Of a DNA stretch of 35,536 bases, positions 6,451 to 15,061 are shown in pieces. This stretch comes from Syntrophaceticus sp050949745 (lineage in GTDB: Bacteria > Bacillota > DSM-12270 > Thermacetogeniales > Thermacetogeniaceae). Within the stretch, counting starts at the first letter, position 1, and each line of letters starts with the position of its first letter. The translations under genes were made by a program, and so were the position numbers. Under the pieces are notes generated by a model, which saw nothing but the letters and a program-made list of their open reading frames with translations, was not told the DNA's origin and searched no databases. The stretch lies in contig JBMNGF010000013.1 in NCBI GenBank assembly GCA_050949745.1, positions 1-35,536 of the forward strand, in the 5' to 3' direction.

Positions 6451-9400
6451 ATGGCTAATCCAAAACAGAATCAAGTAGGCGAAAAAGTACGCTGGGATTA
6501 TGGGCGCATATCCGAAGTTCTGAAGATGCCCAATATGATTGAGATTCAGAAGCAATCCTATGGGTGGTTTTTAAGTGAGGGGCTGAAGGAAGCCTTTTAT
6601 GATGTTTCCCCGATTCAGGATTTCGCAGGTAATTTAAGGTTGGAGTTTATTGATTACTCTTTAGGTGAACCTAAATATTCTGAACCTGAGTGCAAAGAAA
6701 GGGATGTTACCTTCGCTGCGCCTTTAAGGGCAAAGGTACGGTTAACAAACCGAGATACAGGGGAAATAAAAGAACAGGATGTTTTTATGGGTGATTTCCC
6801 CCTGATGACCGATAAGGGTACATTTATTATCAATGGTGCGGAACGAGTAGTTGTCAGTCAGTTGGTACGCTCACCTGGGGTATATTTTCACGAAGCAAGT
6901 GATGCTTCTGGAAAACGCATTTACAGTGCTACGGTTATTCCCAACAGAGGAGCCTGGATGGAATTTGAATCAGATGCACGGGAAGTGATCCATGTGCGTA
7001 TTGACCGTACACGTAAGTTGCCTGTGACTGTACTTCTTCGTGCTCTAGGATATTCGTCAAATGATGATATTTTGGAGCATTATAATGACGATGAATTCCT
7101 AAAGATTACTATGGAAAAGGATAGCACCCAGAATCAGGAAGAGGCTTTGGTGGAGATCTACAAGCGTCTGCGGCCGGGGGAGCCTCCTACTATAGAGAGT
7201 GCACGGGCACTTTTGGAGAATCTCTTCTTTGATGCTCGGCGCTATGATTTGGGTCGTGTTGGCCGCTACAAATTAAATAAGAAGCTCAAGTTTGATAATT
7301 CACATGATAGCAGGTGCTTAACCCCTGAAGATATCTTTGCTGTAATTGGTTACTTCCTCAAGTTGATGAATGGTGAGGGGAATGTTGATGACATCGATCA
7401 TCTAGGGAACAGGAGACTGCGTTCAGTGGGAGAACTGTTGCAGAATCAGTTCCGTATTGGCCTGGCGCGTATGGAAAGGGTTGTCCGTGAGCGTATGACT
7501 ATCCAGGATGTGGATACCATAACTCCGCAGGCCTTGATTAATATTCGCCCTGTTGTGGCCTCGATTAAAGAGTTTTTCGGCAGCAGCCAGCTCTCTCAAT
7601 TTATGGATCAGACCAACCCTTTAGCAGAACTAACTCATAAGCGGCGCTTGAGTGCTTTGGGACCGGGTGGCCTAAGCAGGGAGCGTGCTGGTTTTGAGGT
7701 ACGGGATGTTCATCATTCACACTATGGGAGGATGTGTCCAATTGAGACTCCTGAGGGGCCAAACATCGGTCTGATCGGATCTCTCAGTACCTATGCCAGG
7801 GTAAACAAATTCGGTTTCATCGAGACACCTTATCGAAAAGTAGATAGGGAAAAGGGTATTGTTACAGATGAAATTGAATACCTGACAGCAGATACAGAGG
7901 ATGAATATGTGATCGCACAAGCTAATGCTACTCTTGATGAGGAAGGTCACTTTACCACTCGCCGTGTTAGTGCACGTGATGGTAAGAATATATTAGTTGT
8001 ACCTACTTCTGAAGTCGATTATATGGATGTTTCACCAAAACAGGTGGTAAGTGTTGCTGCGGCTCTTATTCCATTTTTGGAAAATGATGATGCCAACCGG
8101 GCTCTCATGGGCGCTAATATGCAGCGTCAGGCTGTACCCCTGTTGCGCACTGAAGCACCTTTAGTAGGTACCGGAATCGAATACCGGGTTGCTCTCGATT
8201 CTGGCGTTATGGTGACCAGTGATGATGCAGGGGTGGTAGAACGAGTCACTGCAGATGAAATACGAATTAGAGGGGATTCTGGCAGAGTAATTGATTATCC
8301 TCTGATTAAATTTGAACGCTCCAACCAGGGTACCTGTATCAATCAGAAGCCTATTGTGCGGACAGGGCAGCGTGTAAAGGAGCAACAGGTGATCGCTGAT
8401 GGCGCCTCTACAGATGGAGGAGAGCTTGCTCTGGGCAGGAATGTCTTGGTGGCTTATATGCCTTGGGAAGGGTACAATTATGAGGATGCCATTCTGATCA
8501 GTGAAAAGCTGGTGAGGGATGATTACTTTACATCTATTCATATTGAAGAATATGAATGTGATGCCCGGGACACCAAGCTCGGCCCTGAGGATATCACCCG
8601 TGATATACCTAATGTAGGCGAAGATGTCTTAAAGGATCTTGATGAGAGAGGGGTTATTCGGGTTGGTGCCGAGGTTCGTCCAGGGGATATCCTGGTCGGT
8701 AAAGTAACCCCTAAAGGGGAAACTGAGCTTACAGCCGAAGAGCGCCTGCTGAGGGCTATCTTTGGTGAAAAAGCCCGAGAGGTGAGGGATACTTCTTTGC
8801 GGATTCCTCATGGGGAATCCGGACGGGTTGTTGAGGTCAAGGTGTTTTCCCGGGAGAATGGGGATGAGCTTCCACCTGGTGTCAATAAATTGGTACGAGT
8901 CTATGTAGCCCAAAAAAGAAAGGTGTCTATAGGGGATAAGATGGCCGGAAGGCACGGGAATAAAGGTGTGGTATCCAGGGTCCTACCGGAAGAGGATATG
9001 CCCTTTTTGCCTGATGGTACTCCTATAGAGATTGTCTTGAATCCCCTTGGTGTTCCCTCTCGTATGAACATCGGACAGATCTTGGAGTGTCATTTGGGCC
9101 GAGCCGCCCATGAGATGGGGATACTTGTTTCATCCCCGGTTTATGACGGTGCAGTCGAAGATGACATTATGGATACCCTTGAAGAAGCGGGGCTGCCTAG
9201 GGATGGTAAAACAGTGCTATATGATGGTCGTACAGGGGAACCTTACGACAATGAGGTTACGGTTGGTTATATATATATGTTGAAACTGGCTCATTTGGTG
9301 GATGATAAGATCCATGCCCGTTCCACAGGCCCTTATTCCTTGGTGACCCAGCAGCCCTTAGGTGGGAAGGCTCAATTTGGAGGGCAGCGTTTCGGTGAAA

Positions 9401-9813
9401 TGGAAGTATGGGCACTAGAGGCTTATGGAGCGGCTCATACCTTACAGGAAGTTCTGACCGTTAAATCTGATGATATAGTGGGCAGAGTAAAAACCTATGA
9501 GGCTATTGTGAAAGGGGAAAATGTTCCTGAACCGGGAGTTCCCGAATCTTTCAAAGTATTGATCAAGGAACTGCAGAGTCTTTCATTAGATGTGCGAGTG
9601 CTTACTGAAGCCAACGAAGAAGTGGAGATCAAAGAGGATGAAGATGATGTTGGGGAAACAGCCAGGGAGCTAGAACTTGATGAAAAAGATGAACCTGGTT
9701 CAAGGGTGATAAAGAAGTCAGCTCCAGCGCTTGACGAAGCAGAGGAAGAAGAAGAGTTAGAGGAAGAGTTAAATGTAGAAGAGTTAAGTGTAGATGAAGA
9801 AGTAGAAATCTAA
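6451..9813 (+). CDS. rpoB: DNA-directed RNA polymerase subunit beta
   Basis: The beta subunit forms half of the polymerase active centre. The 1120-aa sequence contains the rifampicin region at about residues 377-408 (SSQLSQFMDQTNPL, THKRRLSALGPGGL). Asp, His and Ser are at the three classic resistance positions, the susceptible state. The catalytic segment GDKMAGRHGNKGVVS and the C-terminal clamp motif GGKAQFGGQRFGEMEVWALE are intact. After the conserved end comes a low-complexity, Glu-rich tail of about 60 residues. Immediately behind the stop, another frame continues with a plausible acidic tail (see separate entry), so the natural C-terminus may be longer. Start ATG 6451 follows GTGAGGATGTGAGA. 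Driven by its own promoter after a terminator. Confidence 0.97.
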   Translation: MANPKQNQVGEKVRWDYGRISEVLKMPNMIEIQKQSYGWFLSEGLKEAFYDVSPIQDFAGNLRLEFIDYSLGEPKYSEPECKERDVTFAAPLRAKVRLTNRDTGEIKEQDVFMGDFPLMTDKGTFIINGAERVVVSQLVRSPGVYFHEASDASGKRIYSATVIPNRGAWMEFESDAREVIHVRIDRTRKLPVTVLLRALGYSSNDDILEHYNDDEFLKITMEKDSTQNQEEALVEIYKRLRPGEPPTIESARALLENLFFDARRYDLGRVGRYKLNKKLKFDNSHDSRCLTPEDIFAVIGYFLKLMNGEGNVDDIDHLGNRRLRSVGELLQNQFRIGLARMERVVRERMTIQDVDTITPQALINIRPVVASIKEFFGSSQLSQFMDQTNPLAELTHKRRLSALGPGGLSRERAGFEVRDVHHSHYGRMCPIETPEGPNIGLIGSLSTYARVNKFGFIETPYRKVDREKGIVTDEIEYLTADTEDEYVIAQANATLDEEGHFTTRRVSARDGKNILVVPTSEVDYMDVSPKQVVSVAAALIPFLENDDANRALMGANMQRQAVPLLRTEAPLVGTGIEYRVALDSGVMVTSDDAGVVERVTADEIRIRGDSGRVIDYPLIKFERSNQGTCINQKPIVRTGQRVKEQQVIADGASTDGGELALGRNVLVAYMPWEGYNYEDAILISEKLVRDDYFTSIHIEEYECDARDTKLGPEDITRDIPNVGEDVLKDLDERGVIRVGAEVRPGDILVGKVTPKGETELTAEERLLRAIFGEKAREVRDTSLRIPHGESGRVVEVKVFSRENGDELPPGVNKLVRVYVAQKRKVSIGDKMAGRHGNKGVVSRVLPEEDMPFLPDGTPIEIVLNPLGVPSRMNIGQILECHLGRAAHEMGILVSSPVYDGAVEDDIMDTLEEAGLPRDGKTVLYDGRTGEPYDNEVTVGYIYMLKLAHLVDDKIHARSTGPYSLVTQQPLGGKAQFGGQRFGEMEVWALEAYGAAHTLQEVLTVKSDDIVGRVKTYEAIVKGENVPEPGVPESFKVLIKELQSLSLDVRVLTEANEEVEIKEDEDDVGETARELELDEKDEPGSRVIKKSAPALDEAEEEEELEEELNVEELSVDEEVEI

Positions 9814-9889
9814 GGCACTGCGTCAGGCGAAGGAAAGGGAGAAAATAGACTCCTTCGTTGGCGATCCGCAGGGTGAGGAAGACGAGTAG
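9806..9889 (+). pseudogene. Possible out-of-frame C-terminal continuation of rpoB
   Basis: In the +1 frame relative to rpoB, 27 sense codons run across the gap to a TAG at 9887-9889, ending in VGDPQGEEDE. The upstream part of that frame is closed by a TAG at 9803. The peptide would continue naturally from the rpoB tail if one base were removed near 9803-9809. Its charged composition resembles an RNA polymerase beta tail. The alternative is that the region is an untranslated spacer: CGAAGGA (9828-9834) and TCCTTCG (9851-9857) also make a perfect hairpin, with CTGCG/CGCAG outside it. This is an inference from reading frame and composition alone. Confidence 0.4.
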
Positions 9890-9936
9890 GTTTTCTTGAG
9901 GCTCAAGCTCAAGGCCTGAGAAAGGAGCGATTGTCT

Positions 9937-12900
9937 TTGTCATTGCAGGACGTCACAACTACAAATAATAATTTTGAAAGTATCCGGATTGGGCTTGCTT
10001 CCCCGGAGAAAATTAGATCATGGTCGAGCGGTGAAGTTAAAAAACCGGAGACTATAAATTACAGGACACTGAAACCAGAGCGGGATGGACTGTTTTGCGA
10101 GAGAATTTTCGGTCCTACCAAAGATTGGGAGTGTCACTGTGGTAAATATAAGCGTGTGCGTTACAAAGGTGTTATTTGTGATCGCTGTGGAGTAGAGGTA
10201 ACCAGATCCAAAGTGAGGCGGGAGAGGCTAGGCCACATTGAGTTAGCGGCTCCCGTATCCCATATCTGGTATTTTAAGGGGATTCCCAGCCGCATGGGCT
10301 TGATATTGGATATGTCACCTCGTACTTTGGAAAAGGTATTGTATTTTGTATCCTATATAGTATTGGACCCAGGGGATGTTCCCGATCTGGATCAAAAACA
10401 ACTGCTTAATGAAGCAGAATACCGGGAATTAAAGGAACAGTATGGAAGCTGTTTTCGGGCAGGAATGGGCGCTGAAGCTATTAAGGAATTGTTGGGACAA
10501 ATTGATATGGCTAAGCTGAGTGAAGAACTGCGGATAGAGCTCCGTGAGTCCACAGGACAGCGTAGAGTACGGGCAATTCGGCGTCTGGAAGTCGTGGAGG
10601 CTTTCCGAAAATCGGGGGATAAAGCTGACTGGATGATCTTGGATGTAATTCCGGTTATACCTCCGGAACTCCGGCCTATGGTGCAGTTGGATGGTGGTAG
10701 GTTTGCTACATCTGATTTAAACGACCTGTATCGGCGGGTGATTAACCGCAACAACAGGTTAAAGCGGCTGCTGGATCTGGGTGCTCCTGATATTATCGTG
10801 CGCAATGAAAAACGCATGTTGCAGGAAGCTGTTGATGCTCTTATCGATAACGGGCGGCGTGGCCGTCCGGTGACAGGTCCTGGTAATAGGGCATTGAAAT
10901 CCTTGAGCGATATGCTTAAAGGAAAACAGGGTCGTTTTCGTCAGAACCTGCTGGGCAAGAGAGTGGACTATTCCGGACGATCGGTTATTGTCGTCGGGCC
11001 TAATCTAAAGCTAAACCAGTGTGGTTTGCCTAAAGAGATGGCCCTGGAGCTCTTTAAACCATTTGTCATGAAAAAGCTTGTGGAAAGAGGTTTTGTCCAC
11101 AATATTAAGAGTGCCAAGCGTATGGTAGAGCGGGCACGTCCGGAGGTTTGGGATGTCTTAGAGGAGGTCATCAAACAGCATCCGGTACTCTTAAACAGGG
11201 CACCGACACTGCACAGACTGGGTATTCAGGCATTTGAGCCTGTATTGGTAGAGGGAAGGGCAATCCAGATTCACCCCTTAGTCTGTACTGGTTATAATGC
11301 TGATTTTGACGGTGACCAGATGGCAGTTCATGTTCCTCTCTCTACAGAGGCCCAGGCTGAGGCGCGCGTGTTGATGCTTTCATCTCATAACCTTCTCAAC
11401 CCCAAGGATGGGAGACCTGTAGCTTCGCCTACACAGGATATGGTTCTCGGCAGTTACTACTTGACAACCGAATTGGAAGGTGTCAAGGGAGAGGGTAAGT
11501 ATTTTCGAGATATCGATGAGGCGATCTTTGCTTATGAAAGCAAGGTAATGGGTTTGCATGCCCGGATCAAAGTGCGGTGCAAAGAACCGATCAAAGAGAA
11601 GTGCAAAGATCGGATCAAAGAGCGGCGCAAAGGTGAGCTTATGGAAACCACTGTAGGCAGGTTGATTTTTAATCAGGTGATTCCTTCTGAATTAGGCTAC
11701 TATAACGAAGTAGTAGACAAAAAGAAGGTTGCTGAGATTATCAGTGAATGTTATCGCCGCAAGGGTTTCGATGAGACAACTAAGATGCTGGACGGTATAA
11801 AGGAACTTGGTTTTAGATACGCAACTAAAGCAGGAATTACTGTTGGAGTTACCGATGTCAGTATCCCTCCAGAAAAAGCCAATATTATTGCTCAATCAGA
11901 GGAAAATGTGGTAGAGGTAGAACAGCAGTATGTCCGCGGCCTGATCACAGAGGATGAGCGCTATGAGCGGGTCACCGGCATATGGAAGAAGGCTACGGAT
12001 CAGGTGACAGATTCCTTGCTTGAACACATGGATCATATGAATCCCATCTACATGATGGCTAATTCCGGTGCACGGGGCAGCATCCAGCAGATCAGACAGT
12101 TGGCCGGTATGCGTGGACTGATGGCTGACCCCTCCGGTGAGATTATTGACCTTCCGATCAGGTCAAACTTCCGTGAAGGACTTACGGTTTTAGAGTACTT
12201 TATTTCGACCCATGGGGCAAGGAAGGGCTTGGCTGATACAGCTCTTAGGACTGCAGATTCAGGTTACCTAACCAGGCGTCTGGTGGATGTGGCCCAGGAT
12301 GCTATTATACGGGAAGATGACTGTGGCACATCTGAGAGTTTCACTGTAGAAGCGATTAAAGATGGAGACGATGTAATCGAATCCTTGAAGGAAAGGATTA
12401 TCGGTAGACTCACTCTTCATGATATTGTTCATCCAGAAACAGGAGAGGTTCTCGTTCCGGCAGACAGCGAGATTACGGAAGAGGATGCAGAGCGAATTGA
12501 TGCAGCAGGGATAGAGAAAGTAGATATTCGTACGGTTCTTACCTGTAAAACACGCTACGGAGCCTGCCGAAAATGTTATGGTAGAAATATGGCAACAGGT
12601 ATTCCTGTGGAGATTGGTGAGGCAGTAGGTATTATGGCAGCCCAGTCTATCGGTGAACCGGGAACACAGCTGACGATGCGTACCTTCCATACAGGCGGTG
12701 TTGCTGGGGAAGACATTACCCAAGGTCTACCTCGTGTTGAAGAGCTTTTCGAGGTCCGTAAGCCAAAAGGGCAGGCCATCATTGCAGAGGCTAATGGTAT
12801 TATTAAGCTGCAGGAAGTAAAGGATAGGCTTGAGGTCGAACTCTTGGGGGATGATGGTGAAAAGCACACATATCAGATCCCCTTTGGATCCAGGTTGCTG

Positions 12901-13524
12901 GTGAAAGATGGAGATTATGTAGAGGCCGGCGAGGCAATCACAGAAGGCTCAATAAATCCCCATGATCTGCTGAAGGTTAAAGGTATAAAAGCAGTTCAGG
13001 ATTACTTATTGCGAGAGGTACAAAAAGTTTACCGGATGCAGGGTGTAGATATCAATGATAAACATATTGAAGTGATCATCAGGCAAATCCTGCGCAAAGT
13101 GAAGGTAGATGATCTTGGAGATACGGAGTTGCTTCCTGGAGGATTAATTGATACCTTTGAATTAGAGGAAGAGAACGCCAAAGTAGTTGCAGAAGGATTG
13201 AAACCGGCAACTTCGAAACCGGTAATACTAGGGATAACAAAAGCATCGCTGGCTACTGATTCTTTCCTTTCGGCGGCTTCATTCCAGGAGACGACAAGGG
13301 TACTCACAGATGCAGCCATTAAAGGGAAGGTAGACCCCTTATTGGGCTTAAAGGAAAATGTCATTATCGGCAAACTGATTCCGGCCGGTACAGGTATGTC
13401 TCGTTACCGTAATATTAAGATTCACAGCCTACAAGATACGGAACGGGAAGAGGCAAAAGATGTCCAAGATGAACAAACTGAGGGTGCTGATGCCGATATA
13501 GATAAAGTTGATGTTCAGGTGTAG
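9937..13524 (+). CDS. rpoC: DNA-directed RNA polymerase subunit beta'
   Basis: The beta' subunit carries the catalytic magnesium. The motif NADFDGDQM starts at residue 454, with Asp456, Asp458 and Asp460. The N-terminal zinc site uses C66, C68, C81 and C84 (CHCG and CDRCG). A second zinc site near the C-terminus reads CKTRYGACRKCYG. Length is about 1195 aa, typical for Firmicutes. Three in-frame starts exist (TTG at 9931, 9937 and 9943). The site AAAGGAG (9921-9927) is three bases from the first and nine from the second, so 9937 is preferred. A lysine/arginine-rich insert at about residues 543-566 is built from a 24-bp triplicated repeat. It follows rpoB by about 120 bases. Confidence 0.97.
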   Translation: MSLQDVTTTNNNFESIRIGLASPEKIRSWSSGEVKKPETINYRTLKPERDGLFCERIFGPTKDWECHCGKYKRVRYKGVICDRCGVEVTRSKVRRERLGHIELAAPVSHIWYFKGIPSRMGLILDMSPRTLEKVLYFVSYIVLDPGDVPDLDQKQLLNEAEYRELKEQYGSCFRAGMGAEAIKELLGQIDMAKLSEELRIELRESTGQRRVRAIRRLEVVEAFRKSGDKADWMILDVIPVIPPELRPMVQLDGGRFATSDLNDLYRRVINRNNRLKRLLDLGAPDIIVRNEKRMLQEAVDALIDNGRRGRPVTGPGNRALKSLSDMLKGKQGRFRQNLLGKRVDYSGRSVIVVGPNLKLNQCGLPKEMALELFKPFVMKKLVERGFVHNIKSAKRMVERARPEVWDVLEEVIKQHPVLLNRAPTLHRLGIQAFEPVLVEGRAIQIHPLVCTGYNADFDGDQMAVHVPLSTEAQAEARVLMLSSHNLLNPKDGRPVASPTQDMVLGSYYLTTELEGVKGEGKYFRDIDEAIFAYESKVMGLHARIKVRCKEPIKEKCKDRIKERRKGELMETTVGRLIFNQVIPSELGYYNEVVDKKKVAEIISECYRRKGFDETTKMLDGIKELGFRYATKAGITVGVTDVSIPPEKANIIAQSEENVVEVEQQYVRGLITEDERYERVTGIWKKATDQVTDSLLEHMDHMNPIYMMANSGARGSIQQIRQLAGMRGLMADPSGEIIDLPIRSNFREGLTVLEYFISTHGARKGLADTALRTADSGYLTRRLVDVAQDAIIREDDCGTSESFTVEAIKDGDDVIESLKERIIGRLTLHDIVHPETGEVLVPADSEITEEDAERIDAAGIEKVDIRTVLTCKTRYGACRKCYGRNMATGIPVEIGEAVGIMAAQSIGEPGTQLTMRTFHTGGVAGEDITQGLPRVEELFEVRKPKGQAIIAEANGIIKLQEVKDRLEVELLGDDGEKHTYQIPFGSRLLVKDGDYVEAGEAITEGSINPHDLLKVKGIKAVQDYLLREVQKVYRMQGVDINDKHIEVIIRQILRKVKVDDLGDTELLPGGLIDTFELEEENAKVVAEGLKPATSKPVILGITKASLATDSFLSAASFQETTRVLTDAAIKGKVDPLLGLKENVIIGKLIPAGTGMSRYRNIKIHSLQDTEREEAKDVQDEQTEGADADIDKVDVQV
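11563..11634 (+). repeat. In-frame 3 x 24-bp tandem repeat inside rpoC
   Basis: Three adjacent 24-base units (11563-11586, 11587-11610, 11611-11634) encode the eight-residue units RIKVRCKE, PIKEKCKD and RIKERRKG. They lie between the conserved segments GLHARI and METTVGRLIFNQVIP. The copies differ by a few bases each, so the duplication is not brand new. Confidence 0.85.
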
Positions 13525-13531
13525 AGTTAAC

Positions 13532-13694
13532 AGCTTCCCCTGCTTCCCCATGATAGACACGCCGGTGATGCCGATGTGTGCCGGTGGGGCTGCCTTTACT
13601 GGCTATAAACGGTCTTGGATGTTGTTAACAAGGCCAGGACTAATCGGCTCAGTGTCTAGTGAGCTGAGTTATCGGGGGATAAGCAGGGGAAGCT
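13532..13694. repeat. Inverted-repeat element downstream of rpoC
   Basis: A perfect 14-base inverted repeat (AGCTTCCCCTGCTT at 13532-13545; AAGCAGGGGAAGCT at 13681-13694) encloses 135 bases. CCCC (13546-13549) can extend the stem against the G-run at 13674-13678 with a two-base bulge. A smaller hairpin (CTCAG/CTGAG, about 13648-13668) lies inside. There is no T-run after the right arm, so it is not a standard terminator. No target-site duplication is evident. It may be a structured 3' untranslated RNA of rpoC or a short non-autonomous mobile element. I see no gene in the rpoC to L7Ae-like gap (13525-13835). Confidence 0.6.
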
Positions 13695-13729
13695 CTCTGT
13701 TGTAAGGGATAAAAGTTTTCGTCAAAAAG

Positions 13730-13759
13730 TTGACAGGGTTCTTGTCTAGGTGTTAAAAT
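13730..13759 (+). promoter_or_regulatory. Promoter of the L7Ae-like/rpsL operon
   Basis: TTGACA (13730-13735), an 18-base spacer ending in TGT, and TAAAAT (13754-13759) give an extended -10 promoter (TGTTAAAAT), matching the design before rpmG. It starts the str block (L7Ae-like, rpsL, rpsG, fusA, tuf). Confidence 0.75.
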
Positions 13760-13835
13760 CAACATTGTGGTTTTTTTCATATACAGCCTCAACTGCTCCA
13801 TTATGAAGTATATTAAGGGATGGGTGAGGAAAGAA

Positions 13836-14078
13836 ATGCAAAGGCTAATCAATGCCAGTAATAGAACTGTGGGAGCCAAGCAGACGAAAAAACTACTAGA
13901 GAACGGCCAGGCACAGGTTGTCTATATAGCAGAAGATGCAGAAGAGCATGTAATAGCACCTTTGTTGCATTTATGTAATAAAAAAAACATTGAAGTAGTT
14001 TATGTGGATTCTATGAAAGAATTGGGAAAACTTTGTGGTATTAAGGTCGGAGCGGCAACAGCTACAATTTCGAAATAA
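13836..14078 (+). CDS. L7Ae-family ribosomal/k-turn-binding protein (YbxF-like)
   Basis: An 80-aa protein of the L7Ae/L30e/S12e/Gadd45 family. In Firmicutes the homologue at the same place, between rpoC and rpsL, is Bacillus YbxF, a kink-turn RNA-binding protein. Visible family features are the N-terminal VGAKQTKKLLENGQAQVVYI, the central AEDAEEHVIAPLLHLC, and the C-terminal LGKLCGIKVGAATATI. ATG 13836 (MQRLINAS) is preceded by GAGGA. The frame stays open for 23 further codons upstream, but these are hydrophobic and unlike relatives. Its exact RNA target here is unknown; ribosomal RNA or an RNA kink-turn are reasonable guesses. Confidence 0.9.
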   Translation: MQRLINASNRTVGAKQTKKLLENGQAQVVYIAEDAEEHVIAPLLHLCNKKNIEVVYVDSMKELGKLCGIKVGAATATISK

Positions 14079-14142
14079 GTAGCTCTCGGGGCAGATGCCT
14101 CGGTCTATATTGCTGGATAGTCAAAGAAAAGGAGGTGCCGAT

Positions 14143-14526
14143 GTGCCAACACTTAATCAGATGGTTCGCAAGGGACGTAAGGTTACAACAAAGAAATCGG
14201 ATGCCCCAGCTTTGAAGAACTCTCCACAAAAGCGTGGTGTCTGTACCCGGGTATATACAACAACCCCCAAAAAGCCTAACTCTGCACTGAGGAAAGTGGC
14301 CAGGGTGCGCTTGACTAATGGGCATGAGGTTACTGCTTACATACCGGGGATTGGGCATAACTTGCAGGAACACTCTGTGGTTCTTGTAAGGGGTGGCCGT
14401 GTAAAAGACATCCCTGGTGTACGATATCATATTGTTAGGGGTTCTCTGGATACTGCAGGGACTCAGGGGAGAAGCCGTGGGCGTTCCAAATATGGGACAA
14501 AGAAACCGAAAACTGCAAAAGTATAA
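14143..14526 (+). CDS. rpsL: 30S ribosomal protein S12
   Basis: S12 sits at the decoding centre and affects accuracy. The 127-aa sequence begins MPTLNQMVRKGRK from a GTG codon behind AAAGGAGGTG. TTTPKKPNSALRK and GGRVKDIPGVRYH carry lysines at both classic streptomycin-resistance positions, so the sensitive form is predicted. The Asp in the second motif is the residue that is methylthiolated in many bacteria. The frame upstream of the GTG is not family-like. Confidence 0.98.
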   Translation: MPTLNQMVRKGRKVTTKKSDAPALKNSPQKRGVCTRVYTTTPKKPNSALRKVARVRLTNGHEVTAYIPGIGHNLQEHSVVLVRGGRVKDIPGVRYHIVRGSLDTAGTQGRSRGRSKYGTKKPKTAKV

Positions 14527-14553
14527 TATTTTTGAAGGGAGGTTGACAGGCAA

Positions 14554-15024
14554 GTGCCACGCCGTGGTAATATTAACAAACTGGAATTGCTGCCCGACCC
14601 TATTTACGACAGTAAGGTTATCACTAAGCTTGTAAATCAGGTTATGTGGGATGGCAAGAAGAGTCGTGCCGAAGAAATCTGCTATGGGGCCTTTGATATT
14701 ATTAAGGAAAAAACGAAAAAAGATCCCATGGATGTTTTCGAAGAGGCTATGAAAAATATTATGCCTGTTCTGGAGGTTAAGGCCAGGCGGGTGGGTGGTG
14801 CCAATTACCAGGTGCCTATTGAGGTGCGTCCTGAGCGCCGCTTGACACTCGGTATCAGATGGTTGGTCAAGTATGCTAGGTCAAGGGCAGGCAGGAACAT
14901 GAAAGAGAAGCTTGCTAGTGAGATTATGGATGCTGCCAATAACGCTGGTGCAGCAGTAAAGAAGAGGGAAGATACCCATAAAATGGCAGAGGCTAACAAG
15001 GCTTTTGCGCACTATCGTTGGTAA
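14554..15024 (+). CDS. rpsG: 30S ribosomal protein S7
   Basis: S7 nucleates assembly of the small-subunit head and lies near the E site. The 156-aa product has the family length and the motifs MPRRGNINK, RRVGGANYQVPIEV and the C-terminal NKAFAHYRW. It starts with GTG; GGAGG (14538-14542) is 11 bases upstream. In E. coli S7 represses the str operon, but no equivalent site is evident in the 27-base gap after rpsL. Confidence 0.98.
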   Translation: MPRRGNINKLELLPDPIYDSKVITKLVNQVMWDGKKSRAEEICYGAFDIIKEKTKKDPMDVFEEAMKNIMPVLEVKARRVGGANYQVPIEVRPERRLTLGIRWLVKYARSRAGRNMKEKLASEIMDAANNAGAAVKKREDTHKMAEANKAFAHYRW

Positions 15025-15061
15025 TGATAGTTTAATTCTAAAGGAAAGGGGGGATGTGTGC

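Noticed and set aside
13508..13705. Short plus-strand reading frame after rpoC
   Set aside because: No ribosome binding site or recognisable sequence, and it overlaps the rpoC end and the inverted-repeat element.
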